From positions 14,818,706 to 14,882,705 of the forward strand of contig NC_053417.1 of assembly GCF_016859285.1 (NCBI RefSeq): a stretch of 64,000 bases of DNA. Reading direction: 5' to 3'. Below, in pieces: positions 22,043-34,434 of the stretch. The first letter of the stretch is position 1, and every line of letters begins with the position of its first letter. The notes below the pieces were generated by a model. That model did no database searches and was not told where the DNA came from. It saw nothing but the letters and a program-made list of their open reading frames with translations. This DNA is from Xiphias gladius. Taxonomy: Eukaryota > Chordata > Actinopteri > Istiophoriformes > Xiphiidae. Both the position numbers and the translations under genes were made by a program.

Positions 22043-23592
22043 CTAGAAAGAAATAAAAAGCAGAGTGTGGAACAAATACTGCACAAGTATTTAAGCCTCA
22101 CTTCATTGCACACGATCTACACAGATAGTAAGGACACTTACAAGGTAGACCTTTAGCCTCTCCTTTTCCATTTGATAGAAATCAGCCACAGTTAGCTCGG
22201 TGAAGTCTCTCTTCATGGTTAAGAATCCACAGTTAGGGGAACGTTTTACGTGTTCAGTCCTGGGCAGAGAAGATACTATAGAAAAATCTGTCTAAGACAC
22301 AAGTGAATGTGGCATATAAAGACAAATAATGCTATCCTTAAATAATCCAGCTCAATCAGAATACAATCCTCAAAAAGCTAAGAGATTCTAATTTGGCATT
22401 ATACTGATCAAAATTAAGAAATGGCTGCAACCAAGTAGGAATTTTTAGGAGTTATTAACATTATATGGCAGCCATCTTTCCTTTTCATTGTCATTTCATT
22501 CATTGGTGATGTACTTCATATCAAAATTTGCCCTTTAACAGTTATAGCTAACAATCGGTTACAGAAATACAGATGAAGAATTTCAGATCTGAAGCTACTG
22601 AACGTCCTTACGATCTTGGCATAATATTCTTCAGTGGGTCAAAGCTTATATGAAGGTAGTTGACGTGCTTTTCTCACCAGGGATCATCATCTGGCTCCCA
22701 ACCCTCAAGCTCAATCAGACAGAAGAAACAGCATGCAACATCAGGCTCATTCTCACTGGGGCAGTGGACAAACCCAGCCCTGGCCATCTGCAAAGACAAA
22801 CAAACAGCAACAAATAATGTTTGATGCATGTTTGAGTCTCAGTGGGAATAAAACCACAGGATGATCGCCTTTTGGTTCTTGGGGATGATTGGGTGGGGAG
22901 TTTATGAGCTGGCAACATGGCATATAGTGTTGCTCATCAAGTGAGGTGTCAGCAGCCCATCCATCATGACAAGACAAGGGTGGGCAGAGAGCAGTGGGTA
23001 TGCACTCGAAATCTGATACAACGAAACTGAATCCGACACCTGTTTAACCATAAATCACAACCTGTCACAGCCTTAGATAAAAAGCCGTGGTATAAAAATT
23101 GCTTTGTAAACAAGGCAGGGGTATACTATCCAAAATTATTCTCATAAGCCATAGTCATGTACTGTGTAGGTTAATGTAAGTTAGGCTATATTGTGAATTG
23201 CATAAGAGGTTTCTGACACAATGCTGTCTAAAATTAGAGGACACATCACACATACTGTATGAGCCCAGTCCAGCATCCTGCAGGCCTGGTCTAACCTTGT
23301 TAGTGCCTTCCCTGCAGAAAGATTCTCTTGATTAAATACGTTCTACCACTGCACTGTCAAAATGAACTATCAATCAAATATTTTTAAAGCATTTTATGAT
23401 AATTCAACCATTGTTCTGAAGTTAAGACTTCTTAGGATTTCTGCTTAAGCACAGCATCCCCCTTACCTTTTCAGGTGTGCAGTTACACTCCTCTCTAAAT
23501 GGCCAGTCAGCAAAGCTTTGTTCACGTAAATCATGACTATACATCTTGTCATAAAAGTAAAACCTGGTTCTCAATACATCTATGCTGGCCAT
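21953..23592 (-). CDS. birc5: survivin (baculoviral IAP repeat-containing 5), four exons
   Basis: Survivin joins INCENP and borealin in the chromosomal passenger complex that targets Aurora B to centromeres. The exons are 23592-23467, 22787-22678, 22259-22142 and 22042-21953. They join in frame to 147 residues, with 110-nt and 118-nt middle exons as in human BIRC5. Residues 20-93 form the BIR domain, with zinc ligands C62, C65, H82 and C89 (C-X2-C-X16-H-X6-C). T39 in CTPEK matches the CDK1 site T34 of human. Residues 103-147 form the long C-terminal helix. Every landmark is offset by exactly five from the 142-residue human protein, because of a longer N-terminus. The phospho-histone pocket differs (see findings). 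Human BIRC5 is on 17q, so this copy beside neurod4 is probably the fish birc5b paralogue, but the suffix is not proven. Confidence 0.95.
22142..22259 (-). CDS. birc5: birc5 exon 3
   Basis: 118 nt after acceptor CTGCCCAG. Completes W79 and encodes [12 protein letters not shown], with zinc ligands H82 and C89, then the [18 protein letters not shown] start of the long helix. Donor GTAAGT starts at 22141. Confidence 0.95.
22678..22787 (-). CDS. birc5: birc5 exon 2
   Basis: 110 nt after acceptor TTTGCAG. Encodes [20 protein letters not shown] and on to the GWEPDDDP motif, ending in phase 2 before donor GTGAGA at 22677. Contains zinc ligands C62 and C65. Confidence 0.95.
23467..23592 (-). CDS. birc5: birc5 exon 1
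   Basis: 42 codons from ATG (23592-23590) to donor GTAAGG at 23466. It starts MASIDVL and ends [16 protein letters not shown], which matches NWPFLEGCACTPER of human survivin. Phase 0 at the end. Confidence 0.95.
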
Positions 23593-23760
23593 ATCTTCAG
23601 CAAAAACAAGCTCAACCCAATGTATATCTAATTCACACTGTCAGGGCTGATGTGGAAATATACCGATGGCCAGACTGCCCTGCACACTTCCACAGGTGTT
23701 TCAAGTTTTGGCTGATCAAACTCTGCTCAGGTTCAAGGTAGGCCGGGCTGCGATGGGAAC
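23593..23760 (-). promoter_or_regulatory. birc5 leader and promoter region
   Basis: The minus strand just upstream of the ATG carries CTTGAAAC near 23699-23706. It resembles the cell-cycle homology region that times survivin expression to G2/M, but is not the canonical TTTGAA. No TATA box is seen and no start site could be fixed. Confidence 0.3.
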
Positions 23761-26700
23761 GTGTGGTCACCAGACTCCATCTACAATAGGTCTAATCAGG
23801 CAAAAATACAGCAGGGCAGATCTGTAGCCATATTTTTTTTTTTTTTTTCTGTTAAACAGTTTTTAAAAAATACATTTTCTTGATCATTTCTCAGTTACTT
23901 TACACCTTAAATGTGTTTGTTTGGTATATTCTACATGCATGAAAACTACAAGTCAATCTGTTGTACTGCTACACTATATGTTTTAAATGTAGCAAAACAG
24001 AAGTGGCATGTATGTTTTTTCTACCTATTACAGGAACTACACCAGGATGTATGTAAGACATCTGATGAAAATATACAACACAGATATTATGATTTTACAT
24101 AAAACAACAAAGTGCATTTCAGTACAAACAAATCTAACGATTATACCAGCCTTCCTTTCTAAAGGCTCTCATATATGAATAACATTTCAACTTAGATCTT
24201 AACTCAAGTCAGTCTCTTACTTGCCTTTTCCAAAGCTTTCAACAGCATCTCACAGTGTTCATCAACAGATGGAGTAAATTCTGTCTGTCTCTAATATTAG
24301 TCACTTCAACACGGGCATAAGTAAAGAGTTTGGTGTAACAGCAACATTCTTTGCTTTGGGTCTGTTTTATAAGTTGGAGTGTTTTTGTTGCAGACAGCTA
24401 CTTAGTGGGGTAGAGCTATGAGCCCATCATTGTTACTGGGACAACTTGGCCAGTGTGAGGTAAATGAGCCCACTTGCCAAGATGCTAGTGTGCGCTCTTC
24501 ACCATTCACACCACAACATGAAAATCTCAGCAAGAGTGTTCAAGGTAGGCCTACACTGAGTTTCTGTGTGAGTTTGGCTTGAGTTTTTTTTTTTTTTTTT
24601 TTTTTAATGTTCCAAAAGTCTTCTCTAACGGAGAAAGAGAAGAAAGATTCAACCAGTGCATAAATTCATGTTGTCCACCACAAAGTCCATTTCATTAGAA
24701 ATAATTATTTTTCAGTGGTAATGTTTTTCTATCTACAACACCATCTATAAAACTGTGCAATCCAAACATAGATTTTCTGGGCCTCAGCACCTTCTTCTTA
24801 TCTAGGATACTCACTCACTAAATCAACATTTTATCTCTTAATCTAATTTGAACTAATTCCAAATCTACGAGGTCTTTTTTCTTTCTTTTGCACCCCCATA
24901 CACCTCCTGTCCCTGCATTTCACGTCTAAGGCTATATTTACAAATTATTTATTTTCATAATGGAGACTAAAAATTCTCAGATCCAAAAGTTAAATATCCA
25001 ATTAAAACTCTAACTATCTGTACAAAAGAAAAAGTAAGTAATACTTACTGTAACCAGAAGTGCCTCTCTCTGTGACATACATGTCAAATGCTTTCTTTAC
25101 ATCAAAGGACACTGCTGCCACTCCTAAAACCGACCTCTGTGTGGACTTGGCCTTATTGTACAGTTTGCTTTACTACTGTGACATATGTGTATTTTACACT
25201 GGAAAAATGGCACGTCCCAACAACACACTGAGCCAGTGTACACTTTAGAATTTTAATACTTATATTACATTTATTTACATTCTTTTTTAAAGATTTGTAT
25301 CCTTTATATTTCTTATTCTAATTTATTTACATATTTATTCTTTTTAGTACCAAAATCCCTCTTTGTGTTTTCCTCTTCAGTGTTTCCTGATTGAACGGCA
25401 GTCGAGGGACAGTTAAGATGAACTTTTACACATGAAAGACTGTGACTTTTGAAAATAAGGACTTAATTTGTCTAAGTCATACTGCTGAAGCCTCATTTTA
25501 GCTTGAGTTTAACTTTGGAAAATATTTTTGCACAGAACTAGGACTGTGGATTTTATCCAAAAACACTTTTAATGGTCTTTATGGACAGAAGAAACAATAA
25601 CAGCAACTGGAAACTCTTTCAATGTACAGTGTCAGTATCATTTTAGGACAGGATTTTAAAAATGTGAACCCGTTCTTTAAGGCACCTTAATCCACAGCTG
25701 TGAAATGACAACTGATCTCCCGACTTTACCCTCTGAAGCATTTGCGTTTCATAAAATCATAAATATTTAAAAGATTAAATAAAATGTATTTATCTAAAAT
25801 GGCAGTCACATCAACTCTAACATATGATCTAATAACACTGGACAAAATGGGGGAACATGACTCCCCCTGGTAGCACTTGAGAAATATTTAAAGATGCTGT
25901 TTGCTGAAGGATATTTCCCTCATTTCTCTTGTCCTGTCTCATTATGCAATGTACTAACCAAAACGGTTGTTTTTAGTCTGTCATGACATTTTAATTTCTT
26001 TATAACCTGGTCTTTCATGTTGTCTAAGAAACAACTAATATTAAAAATGCGCCATATCACATATATTTCACTCAGTCAAAGATTTGTATAAGTGTATGCA
26101 TATGTGACTACAAAGCCACAAAAACAAGGAGGTTTCCCTATTGAAACTGACTTTTCAGACCTGAATTACAGATTCCAGCTGAAAAATTTTAATAAATATA
26201 AAAGTAAACAAAGACACCGTGACCAGTGACCCATTGTCCAGTTTAATGATTTGTGGTGTAAACTTTACTAGTGTGTTTAGTACTGTGAGAGACAGGGACA
26301 GTTCTGGTCTGCAGTATGACCCTGTAACACTACCCTCAGGCCCCTTGGTGTTGAAATGTGCTTACAACTGTAAACTGCTGTCCTTATCTTCCCGCAGAGT
26401 GCCGATGGGAGTGTTGAGACACAGTGTGCCCGCTTCCAAGTTTGGCAATGTATGATTTTTATACTTTGTGTGTATCACACTAATAGTGTGCAGCCCTGTA
26501 AGAGGTGATGCTGTGTAAGGGCTTACTGAGCAGTATAGGTGAACTGGACATCTACTGTACATCTGATGGCATGTTATAGTGGCTCAGAGTGGCCTGTATA
26601 GTGTGTGGTTGCTTACTCTAGTAACTGCAGAATAACATCTACTTCAGAATTTCTGCATGTGTGTGTTACTGTTGCCACGCAGCATTTTTCCATACAATCA

Positions 26701-29700
26701 ATATTTGCGCTGTTTTTTCTCAACTTGTGCTGTTTCTCTCAACATTGTTGGACCATAGCATTGCCCCATTACAGAGGTTTAAGAATTTGCTTTTTTTACT
26801 TTCCCTTGCCCAGTGGGTGGTTCTTTATGAGAGACAGTTCAAAACTATGCCATGTGCTGTACCACAAATCATCTCTTCTTAGGTTGATGTTTCTCTTCTC
26901 CCTGTAACTGTACCTCACTTTTACGTTTCGTGCCTCCATTGACATTTGACTCCATTTACTCCTCTCATTGCCTCTCTGCTACAACCTTCAGCTCGCTGCT
27001 CTCTCCTTCCTCTGACACAACTGCCCTCACTCATTAAGGTCTGCCACGATTAGCTGCTGGAATCTCCTTCTCCAGCTTTGTTTTCACACAGGGCTGAGAG
27101 TGTTAGGGAGGGAGGGAGGGAGGAGATACGATGCAGAGAAGTGGAGGGGAGGTGATAGAATCAATGTGTTTGTGGTCTCTATTTCCACATGTCCTTTATA
27201 TTGCCTTTGTGGGTGTAAGGCTGTGTTGTTTGTATTCGCAGCTCTTGGAATCTTTTTGAATGAATGAGAACAGTTGAGGATCTTTCTGGTCGTTTTTCTT
27301 GCACCTGAAGAGCCCTGGCCAGGTTAATGCTGGGAAGGAGCTCACAGAAGAAATAGCTGTTTCTCAGTGCGCCCGTGTAGGGTTGGAGATTGGACTCACT
27401 TAGTAAGAGCAACAGGAGGACTAGAGGTGCAATCAATGTGGAGCGCAGGTAAGAAATCAAACCTATTACCATCCACTGCTACTGCTGTCTTTATGGGGAG
27501 CAAGAAATACATCCACTACACTGGACATCTTTTTCTGGAGATTATTGTGTGAGTTTTTTTCAATGAATGATTAGACAAATATGTGTATGTCCTTTCATGT
27601 GCGTATAAGTGATTGATCTTTACTCTCGGCTTAAATATATACTGTACATGTATATATACATGTGCCTGTGGAGCTGACAACTGTCCTGACAGCTCCACCT
27701 GTCTTCTACTGCCCTCACACCCGGATTGAAAATGCACATATGGGCTAGCTGATCTTATAGTGTGTGTGTGTACGTGCTTTCAGGGAGTACACGTGTGTGT
27801 GTTTGTATGCAGGGTTAAGGAATAGTTTTTTGTGTCAGACTTGTTCATGTTAGTGTGTGGACCAATTGTAGTTGTGTGTTAGAACAAAATAAGATAAAAA
27901 TGAGACTAAATTTTGTTGCGTGGACGTAATTGACCCTTGATGTTTTTCTTCCATCTTCCACATCACTCTCATGTCATAGCTTTAGACTCTGTTCATCAGA
28001 GAGGACACTTACTTCAAATTGCTATGTTCTAAAATACTCACAGCGTTATGTAATAACAACTAGAAATGTGTCAGCCTAAAGTATTTAGTCTAGTCAGAGC
28101 AGAGAGCAGCATAACAGAAATGAATGTAGCAAAATTTCAATGTGTAGAAACTACAAGCAGTTATAGAGCAAATATGTGTAACCTGAATGTGGTCAGAAAG
28201 AAAGATGTCCTGTCCTCTGGTGCTGGTGTAAAAATGTCAGGGAAGTGCGAGAGTGTGACAGTCAACATCAACATTCTCCATCTCTGCAGGCAGGCGTGGA
28301 TTCACAGGACGGGCACACCCACCTGTGCACACACAACTGTGAATCCTCACAAAACCCAGTCTCTATATTTTTATCTCTCTCTCTATAGATTCAATTACAT
28401 TTTGATCAAAAAACATGCTGCCAAAGCGGAAACATACACATATGAAATGAACCAACTGGCAACTCACAACACTTAAACAAAGAGAGAAATACTCAGAATC
28501 AGGAAAAGAAAGTGTGAAAATTCTTTGTTTTACAGTTTATTAAAATAAAGAGGACATAAATATGTCCTTGATTTCTTGTCATTATTTATGACAAACGGCT
28601 CTATATTCTTTTGCTAGCCTTGTCTGCTGAACAGTTTGAGTAAGCAATTCTTCTGAATGGCAAGGAACATAATGGATTTTTGGGTTGGTAAATTTGGGAA
28701 AAATGCCATTTCTGTTTTTTGTACCTCGGGCATTTTATAGGAAAATTTACTTCTGTTCTCCATTCTCTCAGTTTCACACTCCCCACAGCATTGTTTCTAA
28801 CAACTGCTTTCTAAGCAACAAAAAAACCCACTTCACTTGTAAGAAATCAAAACACAGCATGTTTCCCCAGGAACTCTTTCCTGGGGAAAAATGAATGCAC
28901 AGGAAACATATTGTACAGCTAGCCACATTTCCTGCACATATCCACACCTGATCAATACTCTAAATTTAGTGAGATGATTATCCCTCACAGTTGCAAACTG
29001 ATATGCTTAACTGTCAGATTTGCAGGCTCAGGCCAGTTCAAGGGGAATGCAGAGGTCCTTTTGTTCATACTGAGCTGACTTACTTGTTATGTGCCATGCA
29101 TGCTCTTAATGAAGCCGGCAAATGGAAAACGTGTCATGACAGGCTCATTACCTGGTATATAAACGGAGAGAGGTGATTGCTTTCTTTTAAAGTTACTTAA
29201 GATTTCATTGTCTAATAGGCTTTAGTAAATGCTTTGCCACATTATGAGGGGAAGTACAAGTATGCTGCTTGGTGCTTGCCTGGCCCTCTCACCTTTGACC
29301 TTCGTAGACAGTCTCTAAATTCACCACCCCAGTGCCAGGAGACACCCAAGGCATGATATATGACCTAGGTGCAGACACTGTATCAACAGAAATCCCTTTC
29401 ATTACATCATGCAAGCAGACTCTAGAAGAAGGAAAAAGGCAAACTAAGGTTTCTGGAAAGTCACAAAGAGCCCGCAGGCCTCGGCTCATAAAATATGACT
29501 AGAATTTATGATCAACAAAAGCAGCGTATTGACACTGCGTTTGAGCTGTTCTGAGGAAGTGAGTTAGGCTCTGTCTGACAGATTTCAGTGAGTGTAGATT
29601 TACTGTGGTTATCCCCCGCAGGAAAAGAATGAGGAAGACAGATCATAGCATTATATGATCGGTGGAGTTTGATGTGCTCTCTCCCTCAGGTTTGATATAT

Positions 29701-31559
29701 CTCTCACACACTATTGCTTCACATCAGCTTTATAAGTCATTCATACTCAGCAGTCATTCCTTTCACATTTGACCTGCTGCACTCAGGCTCTTTGCACTTT
29801 GCGTAATTCACCATTCTGCCGATAAAAACATTTACAGTAACGGTACTGGCATCAGCTGCTTTGTCAAGTTTGTTGTATGCTGTAGATAGCCTGTATGCTG
29901 TAGATAGTCAAGCTTTCTGCTCGAGTAAGGTATTTCTGATTCAGTCTGACAGGCCATCAATACTATACCAGCTGTACCTCATATCCGTTTGGTTCCCTTA
30001 TTTACCCCTCTGTGTGTTGTAATGAATCTGGTAACATACTTGCCTCGCAGTTTACATGGGATCATTTTTCATTATATAACTTCCAATCTAGTAACCCGAT
30101 CGCTAAAGCTAGAATACTGTGACAGATTCCCAGTGTCTGCTTGGATTATCTTGTGTTGACAGGTTTACACCAGTAGACGGCAGCATAGGTTAACCAGTAA
30201 TCACTATCTAAGCTTAGCAGTGATGTCCAGTGAATTGAGTCCTCTCTTAGCTTCACACTGTGCATTTACAATTTTATTAATCACATTTTGGGACCACCCC
30301 TTCAATCTCCTGACAAAGACGGATTCCTCGCTAGGTCATCCCTTTATTTTTAGGGTTAATACTTGGTTACAGTGTTATGGTTAGAATTAGGCTCAGGATA
30401 AAGTTAGGGTAAGGCTTGGAGTTAGGCATCTGGTACTTAAGGTCAAGGTTGGGATAAGCCTTCAGGGAATTAGGGTGAGTCAAAACAACATTCTCACAAG
30501 TAAAAAAAACAAGTCTCTGTGTGTGGGTGGAAGGGTGGCTGACAGGTAATGTAATTCTCATACCGCAGAGTGAAATAGTCATGTACTCTATGTTGGTTGA
30601 ATTCACTGATCTTCCTCAACCTTGCCATCATCTTATATGGTCTGAGGTGCATCAATATAATATTGAATCACAACAACATTGGACAAAACACTGCAACAAA
30701 ATAAAAAACAAAACAACAATTCATAAAATGTAACAGCATTACAGAAAACAAAATGTTAGAAAACTCAGCCACAGGAAGTAAAGGAAGAACAAGTTCTATT
30801 CACTTTTCCCATTGACAATGCTACGAGACTCACAGTTGGAGCACTGCTGAGGCTTGACACTCTCCTGGTTTAATTGTCCTTCCATTCTATTTTGTTATTT
30901 TGGTTTGTCAAATGTTGCTGTGTTTATCACCTCAGAGGCATCTTATCTTTATCATCATGTACCTTATGCACACAGCACACACACTGGGCGTATCTGACTC
31001 TCGCTCTTTCTCCTATGCATCACAGGAGCCTGTTTTTTTTTTTGTTACTATAAAGTAGAGTAATTCTTCTTAGGTTAGTTTATTTAGCCTGGAATGCCTG
31101 ACAATCAGTTGAAAAAACTGTATATGAGCCACAGTTATCTTGGAAGGCTAATTTTAATCTGTTGTTCGAAAAACAACGGATCAAAAAATCATTCTAGGAT
31201 AAGAAAAAAAATCTTTATACTGAAAATCTGTCTTATAACAATAAAAGTGCTTAATTTTACTGGTCTATAATGTCTGAATAATATCTTAATAATTTCCTAA
31301 AATGTTTCCCAAAAATAATTATGTAAGTTGATGGTTTTACATGAAAAATAGAAATACAAATTAATTCCAAAAGTTGTTTTCAGTCAGAGATCAGCAGGTC
31401 AGCTGAACATGCAAAAATAGAAAAGCATCAAGCACACAGTTCAACATATATGAATAATAATAAATGAAGGGTTTTGATGGGACAGCATTTTCAAAGAAAA
31501 TACCATTTTCCCTATAATTGGTCCCAAGTGACACATTTTTTAGAAATTTTCCTGGGGAA
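23761..31559. other. spacer between birc5 and znf385a promoters, first part
   Basis: A/T-rich sequence with poly-T runs (23829-23848, 24585-24604), a G-quadruplex-type run at 27106-27120 and a degraded GTTAGG-like repeat at 30379-30478. One weak exon candidate (24225-24290, minus) is described under findings. No gene can be supported. Confidence 0.4.
30379..30478. repeat. degenerate GTTAGG-like simple repeat
   Basis: Recurring but irregular GTTAGG, GTTAGAATTAGG and AGGGTAAGG units. A similar patch lies at 52130-52205 in the znf385a intron. Confidence 0.5.
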
Positions 31560-32180
31560 TGATTTGTAAATTATGGACCTGTTAAATAAAGCGTCATCGT
31601 ATATTCTATTTTTCCCATCACTTTTTAAGAGACATTTGTGTGTAAATTACCTCTAGCGATTCAAGTGGTTGGCAAAATGAAATTATGTCAGTTAATTATT
31701 CATTTAAAATATCCCCTAGTGGCCGTTTAAGATGCGTCCCTTGATGCCCCCCCCCCCATTCAGAGGTGATAGAGGTCAGCACATCATCTTCAGAATGATT
31801 GATCTGTAGCCAGTGGCAAACAAAGGGACCTAATAACCCAATTTCCTTCCCTCTTCCTCTCTCTTCTCCCTGTTTCTCTCCATCACTTCTCTGCACACAT
31901 ACCTGTCCAAAAATGCCATCTGTGCTCCCCTCCCGTGGCCCTCACCCCACCCCTGTCTCCTGTCTCCTGTCTCCTCTGCCATGTCCTCCCACCTTTTTCT
32001 TTCCTATGGATGATACAGGATCTCCCTGCTCCGATTTCACCCTCTCATCATGACATCCATTAAAGTGGCGCTGGGCCCTGGGCCCCCGTTGGCCTGACAG
32101 CACATTAGCACTCGGCCCATTGAACGCCAACAAGGACCGGCTCTGAATTATTGATACCAACACAACTAATGAGGAAACCC
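31560..32180. promoter_or_regulatory. candidate conserved non-coding block upstream of znf385a
   Basis: Repeat-free except for a C-run at 31749-31757. It holds TAAT-rich motifs (GTTAATTATTCATTTAAAAT) and a second segment at 32040-32170 with GGCGCTGGGCCC, CACATTAGCACTCGGCCCATTGAA and GAATTATTGATACC. The look is that of a developmental enhancer. Inference only. Confidence 0.3.
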
Positions 32181-33689
32181 TATCTCAGTCCTTTTGCTGA
32201 CACACAAACACACACACACAGATGCTCATGGAAGGACTGGCACGCATAGCTGTATTGCTGATAACTATAGGTCCAGCTGCTAGTGTCCCATTTTAAAAGC
32301 TAATATTGTCAGTGCTCTGTCAGTTTCCTGCAGACATGATGAGTGTTTGATCCAGGGACTCACTGGGTCAAATTCCTTTTCTACTCTGTCTCTTTGTCTT
32401 TTTGCATTGTAAGATGTTTGGCCCTCTTCTGTCACTTTTTAAGTTCACTATTTAATGTGTATGATAAACTACTACAAGGTGTTACATCTTGATTTTCGTG
32501 CACCTTCGCTAAGAGCTACCATGTGTTCTATAATACCAGCAGCTTTTAGTAAGTGGATTTTACCCAAATTTACAATCCATAAGAATTTGTGTGGGTGTTT
32601 GTGGCCCCTAAATCTGCCAGTGTTTACATACAATGGATTAAATGTGTGCAAGGGAGCTGCTGTGCAGAGAGGTATTGGAGGTGTCAGCCAGCCTCCTTAG
32701 TATTCACTCCAACACCCTGTGACTCACAGCCTCAGCCTGAGAAGGGGGGGCAGGACAAGAGGAGGCACTATGAACACCAGGCAGCATTTTCTGTAGCCCC
32801 AAGCTCACGTATTTGTATCTGTGTGTTTGCAAGCATGCCTGCCCAAGGGGATTAATTTTTTGACAGCTTTGTTAAGCCTTCTTTTAGGCACTGAGCTTCT
32901 CAATAACATTGTGGCTGTGTGATTTTCAAAAGGTCTCTCTCTATGTCTCTAGCTTTCCTGTGATTCTACTTTACAAGGGAAGCTAGAGAGAGAGAGAGAG
33001 AGAAGCAGAGAGTGGTCCAGAGGCATGACAGCAGACGTTGTTTGAGTGGTTTCTTGGTGTGAAGGAAGTGGACCATAAGAAGCTGGCTGTGAAGCTCCTC
33101 TTCAATTAGTGACTGCATTGCTATGGTCCACAGCTTAATTCTCCGCAACCCTTCTTCTATGTCCGACTGTCTGTCTTCGTCTCTGTATTCCATCCTCGCG
33201 GTCGTGTCTTCTTGTCACTCCACGTCTCTTCATCCCTCTGTCAGTTTGTATTTAGTTTAATCTCTGCCCCTCCTTCTTCTGCTTCCTCCGCTCTGTCGCT
33301 TTCTATTTCATCTCTCCTTTTTGCTTGCCACCCCCCGCTCCCCACTCCACTCCAAGTCTGAATTCCATCCCTTTGCCAAAAACACAGAGGTTGATAAAAT
33401 GTCTAACCTTGCCTGGGCAGGTCAAGAGATGGAGGGGGAAAAAGAGAGAGAGACAGAGCCACACAGATAAAAGGTTAATCCTTTGACAAGTCCACATACA
33501 CATGGAGAGAGGGGGAGGGGTAATAGACAACAAACGCAATAAACAGATCTGACAATCAGGCTCTCTGTGCGGGGGAGTTGGGTGAGGAGAATGTGGGAAA
33601 TGAAAGGGAGAAACAGTGGTTGGGGGAGACGGCATTTTCAGTCATGCTCTGTCTCTCCTGCATGACTTCCAGTCTGCATGATGACAAGT

Positions 33690-33790
33690 GTCTGCCGCTG
33701 TTCCCATTGGTCGAGGCTGCCACCAATCAGAGCAGAGGCATGTAAGGTACCTTTAGGTTATACCCAACCCCAAAAACAAGAAGCAGAGAG
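33690..33790 (+). promoter_or_regulatory. znf385a proximal promoter
   Basis: Two CCAAT boxes, reversed at 33706-33710 (ATTGG) and forward at 33723-33727, lie 13 bases apart. They sit about 700 bases before the start codon. Paired CCAAT boxes bind NF-Y, and the start site is probably just downstream, near 33790. Confidence 0.5.
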
Positions 33791-34424
33791 AGGGAGCAAA
33801 AGCCAGAGTGGAAAAGGGAGTGTGTATTTTACAGAGAAAGACAAAGCAAGCGCCGACTTTAAAGTGCATTGAAGACCATCCCTCTGAAGATCCCTGCGAA
33901 ATTATACAGTTGAGAAGAAACTGCTTGTCAGCTGTTTGTTGAAGACCACTGCAATTCCTCCTGGCTGCTGTGGAGAAGAAGATCTTGGCTCTGTAGCCTC
34001 CCCCTCTGATTGGCTGTCACACTTTAGGCTCCCCCTCTTCTCCCTCTCTCTCCCTCTGCTTCTAACCCATTCCATACTGTCCTCGGGCTTACCTGAGCCA
34101 CAACTGCAGAAACGCTGGATCCCCTCCTCCACACACACATACAAAAACGCTCTCTCTCTCACACACACACACACACTCAGCTTTTCACCTGGAGAGGGCA
34201 GGCGCAAGGGACGACATGTGCAGCAGCAGAAACAACAGCAGCAGCAGCAGCAGCAGAAGTCTCTCCTCAGATCTAGCACTGCCTCTCTGAGTTGCCTCTT
34301 TCTGGACAGTGGAGAGGAACTCTGAAAAGAGATTTTGGAGCCATTGTCCCTTGGCAAAAACAGGAGAGACAGGGGCAGTGAGGGATCACTAGTCAAACCC
34401 GGGATAACAAAGGCAACACACAGC
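33790..34424 (+). other. znf385a: znf385a 5' leader (start approximate)
   Basis: A GC- and CT-rich leader before the start codon. It contains a (CA)n run at 34161-34175, seven uninterrupted CAG triplets at 34236-34256, and a 24-codon upstream ORF at 34216-34290. Confidence 0.45.
34216..34290 (+). CDS. upstream ORF in the znf385a leader, serine-rich
   Basis: ATG at 34216 with G at -3, 24 codons, TGA at 34288-34290. The (CAG)n run is read in the AGC frame as a run of serines. It ends 134 bases before the main ATG, so reinitiation is possible. Whether it is translated is unknown. Confidence 0.4.
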   Translation: MCSSRNNSSSSSSRSLSSDLALPL

Positions 34425-34434
34425 ATGATTTTGG
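34425..34434 (+). CDS. znf385a: znf385a coding exon 1 (MIL plus one base)
   Basis: ATG ATT TTG G followed by donor GTGAGT (34435-34440), ending in phase 1. Together with the exon at 61523 it gives MILGGINRAGP, aligned residue for residue with MILGSLSRAGP at the start of human ZNF385A. This exact match, with phases that fit across 27 kb, supports the assignment. Confidence 0.88.

Noticed and set aside
26395..26455. Acceptor-like TCTTCCCGCAG followed by a short frame ending GNV-stop on the plus strand
   Set aside because: No partner exon, donor or family match upstream; a good acceptor alone is common by chance.
30379..30478. Interstitial telomere sequence
   Set aside because: The GTTAGG-like units are irregular and mixed with other hexamers, not a TTAGGG array.
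33936..34325. 129-codon plus-strand frame with a polyglutamine run in the znf385a leader
   Set aside because: It has no ATG in frame (only TTG), so the shorter ATG-started serine-rich ORF at 34216 is the better uORF candidate.
33902..34426. 174-codon open frame antisense to znf385a exon 1, with Cys and Ser runs
   Set aside because: It is the reverse reading of the (CAG)n, (CA)n and CT-rich leader; low complexity explains the lack of stops.
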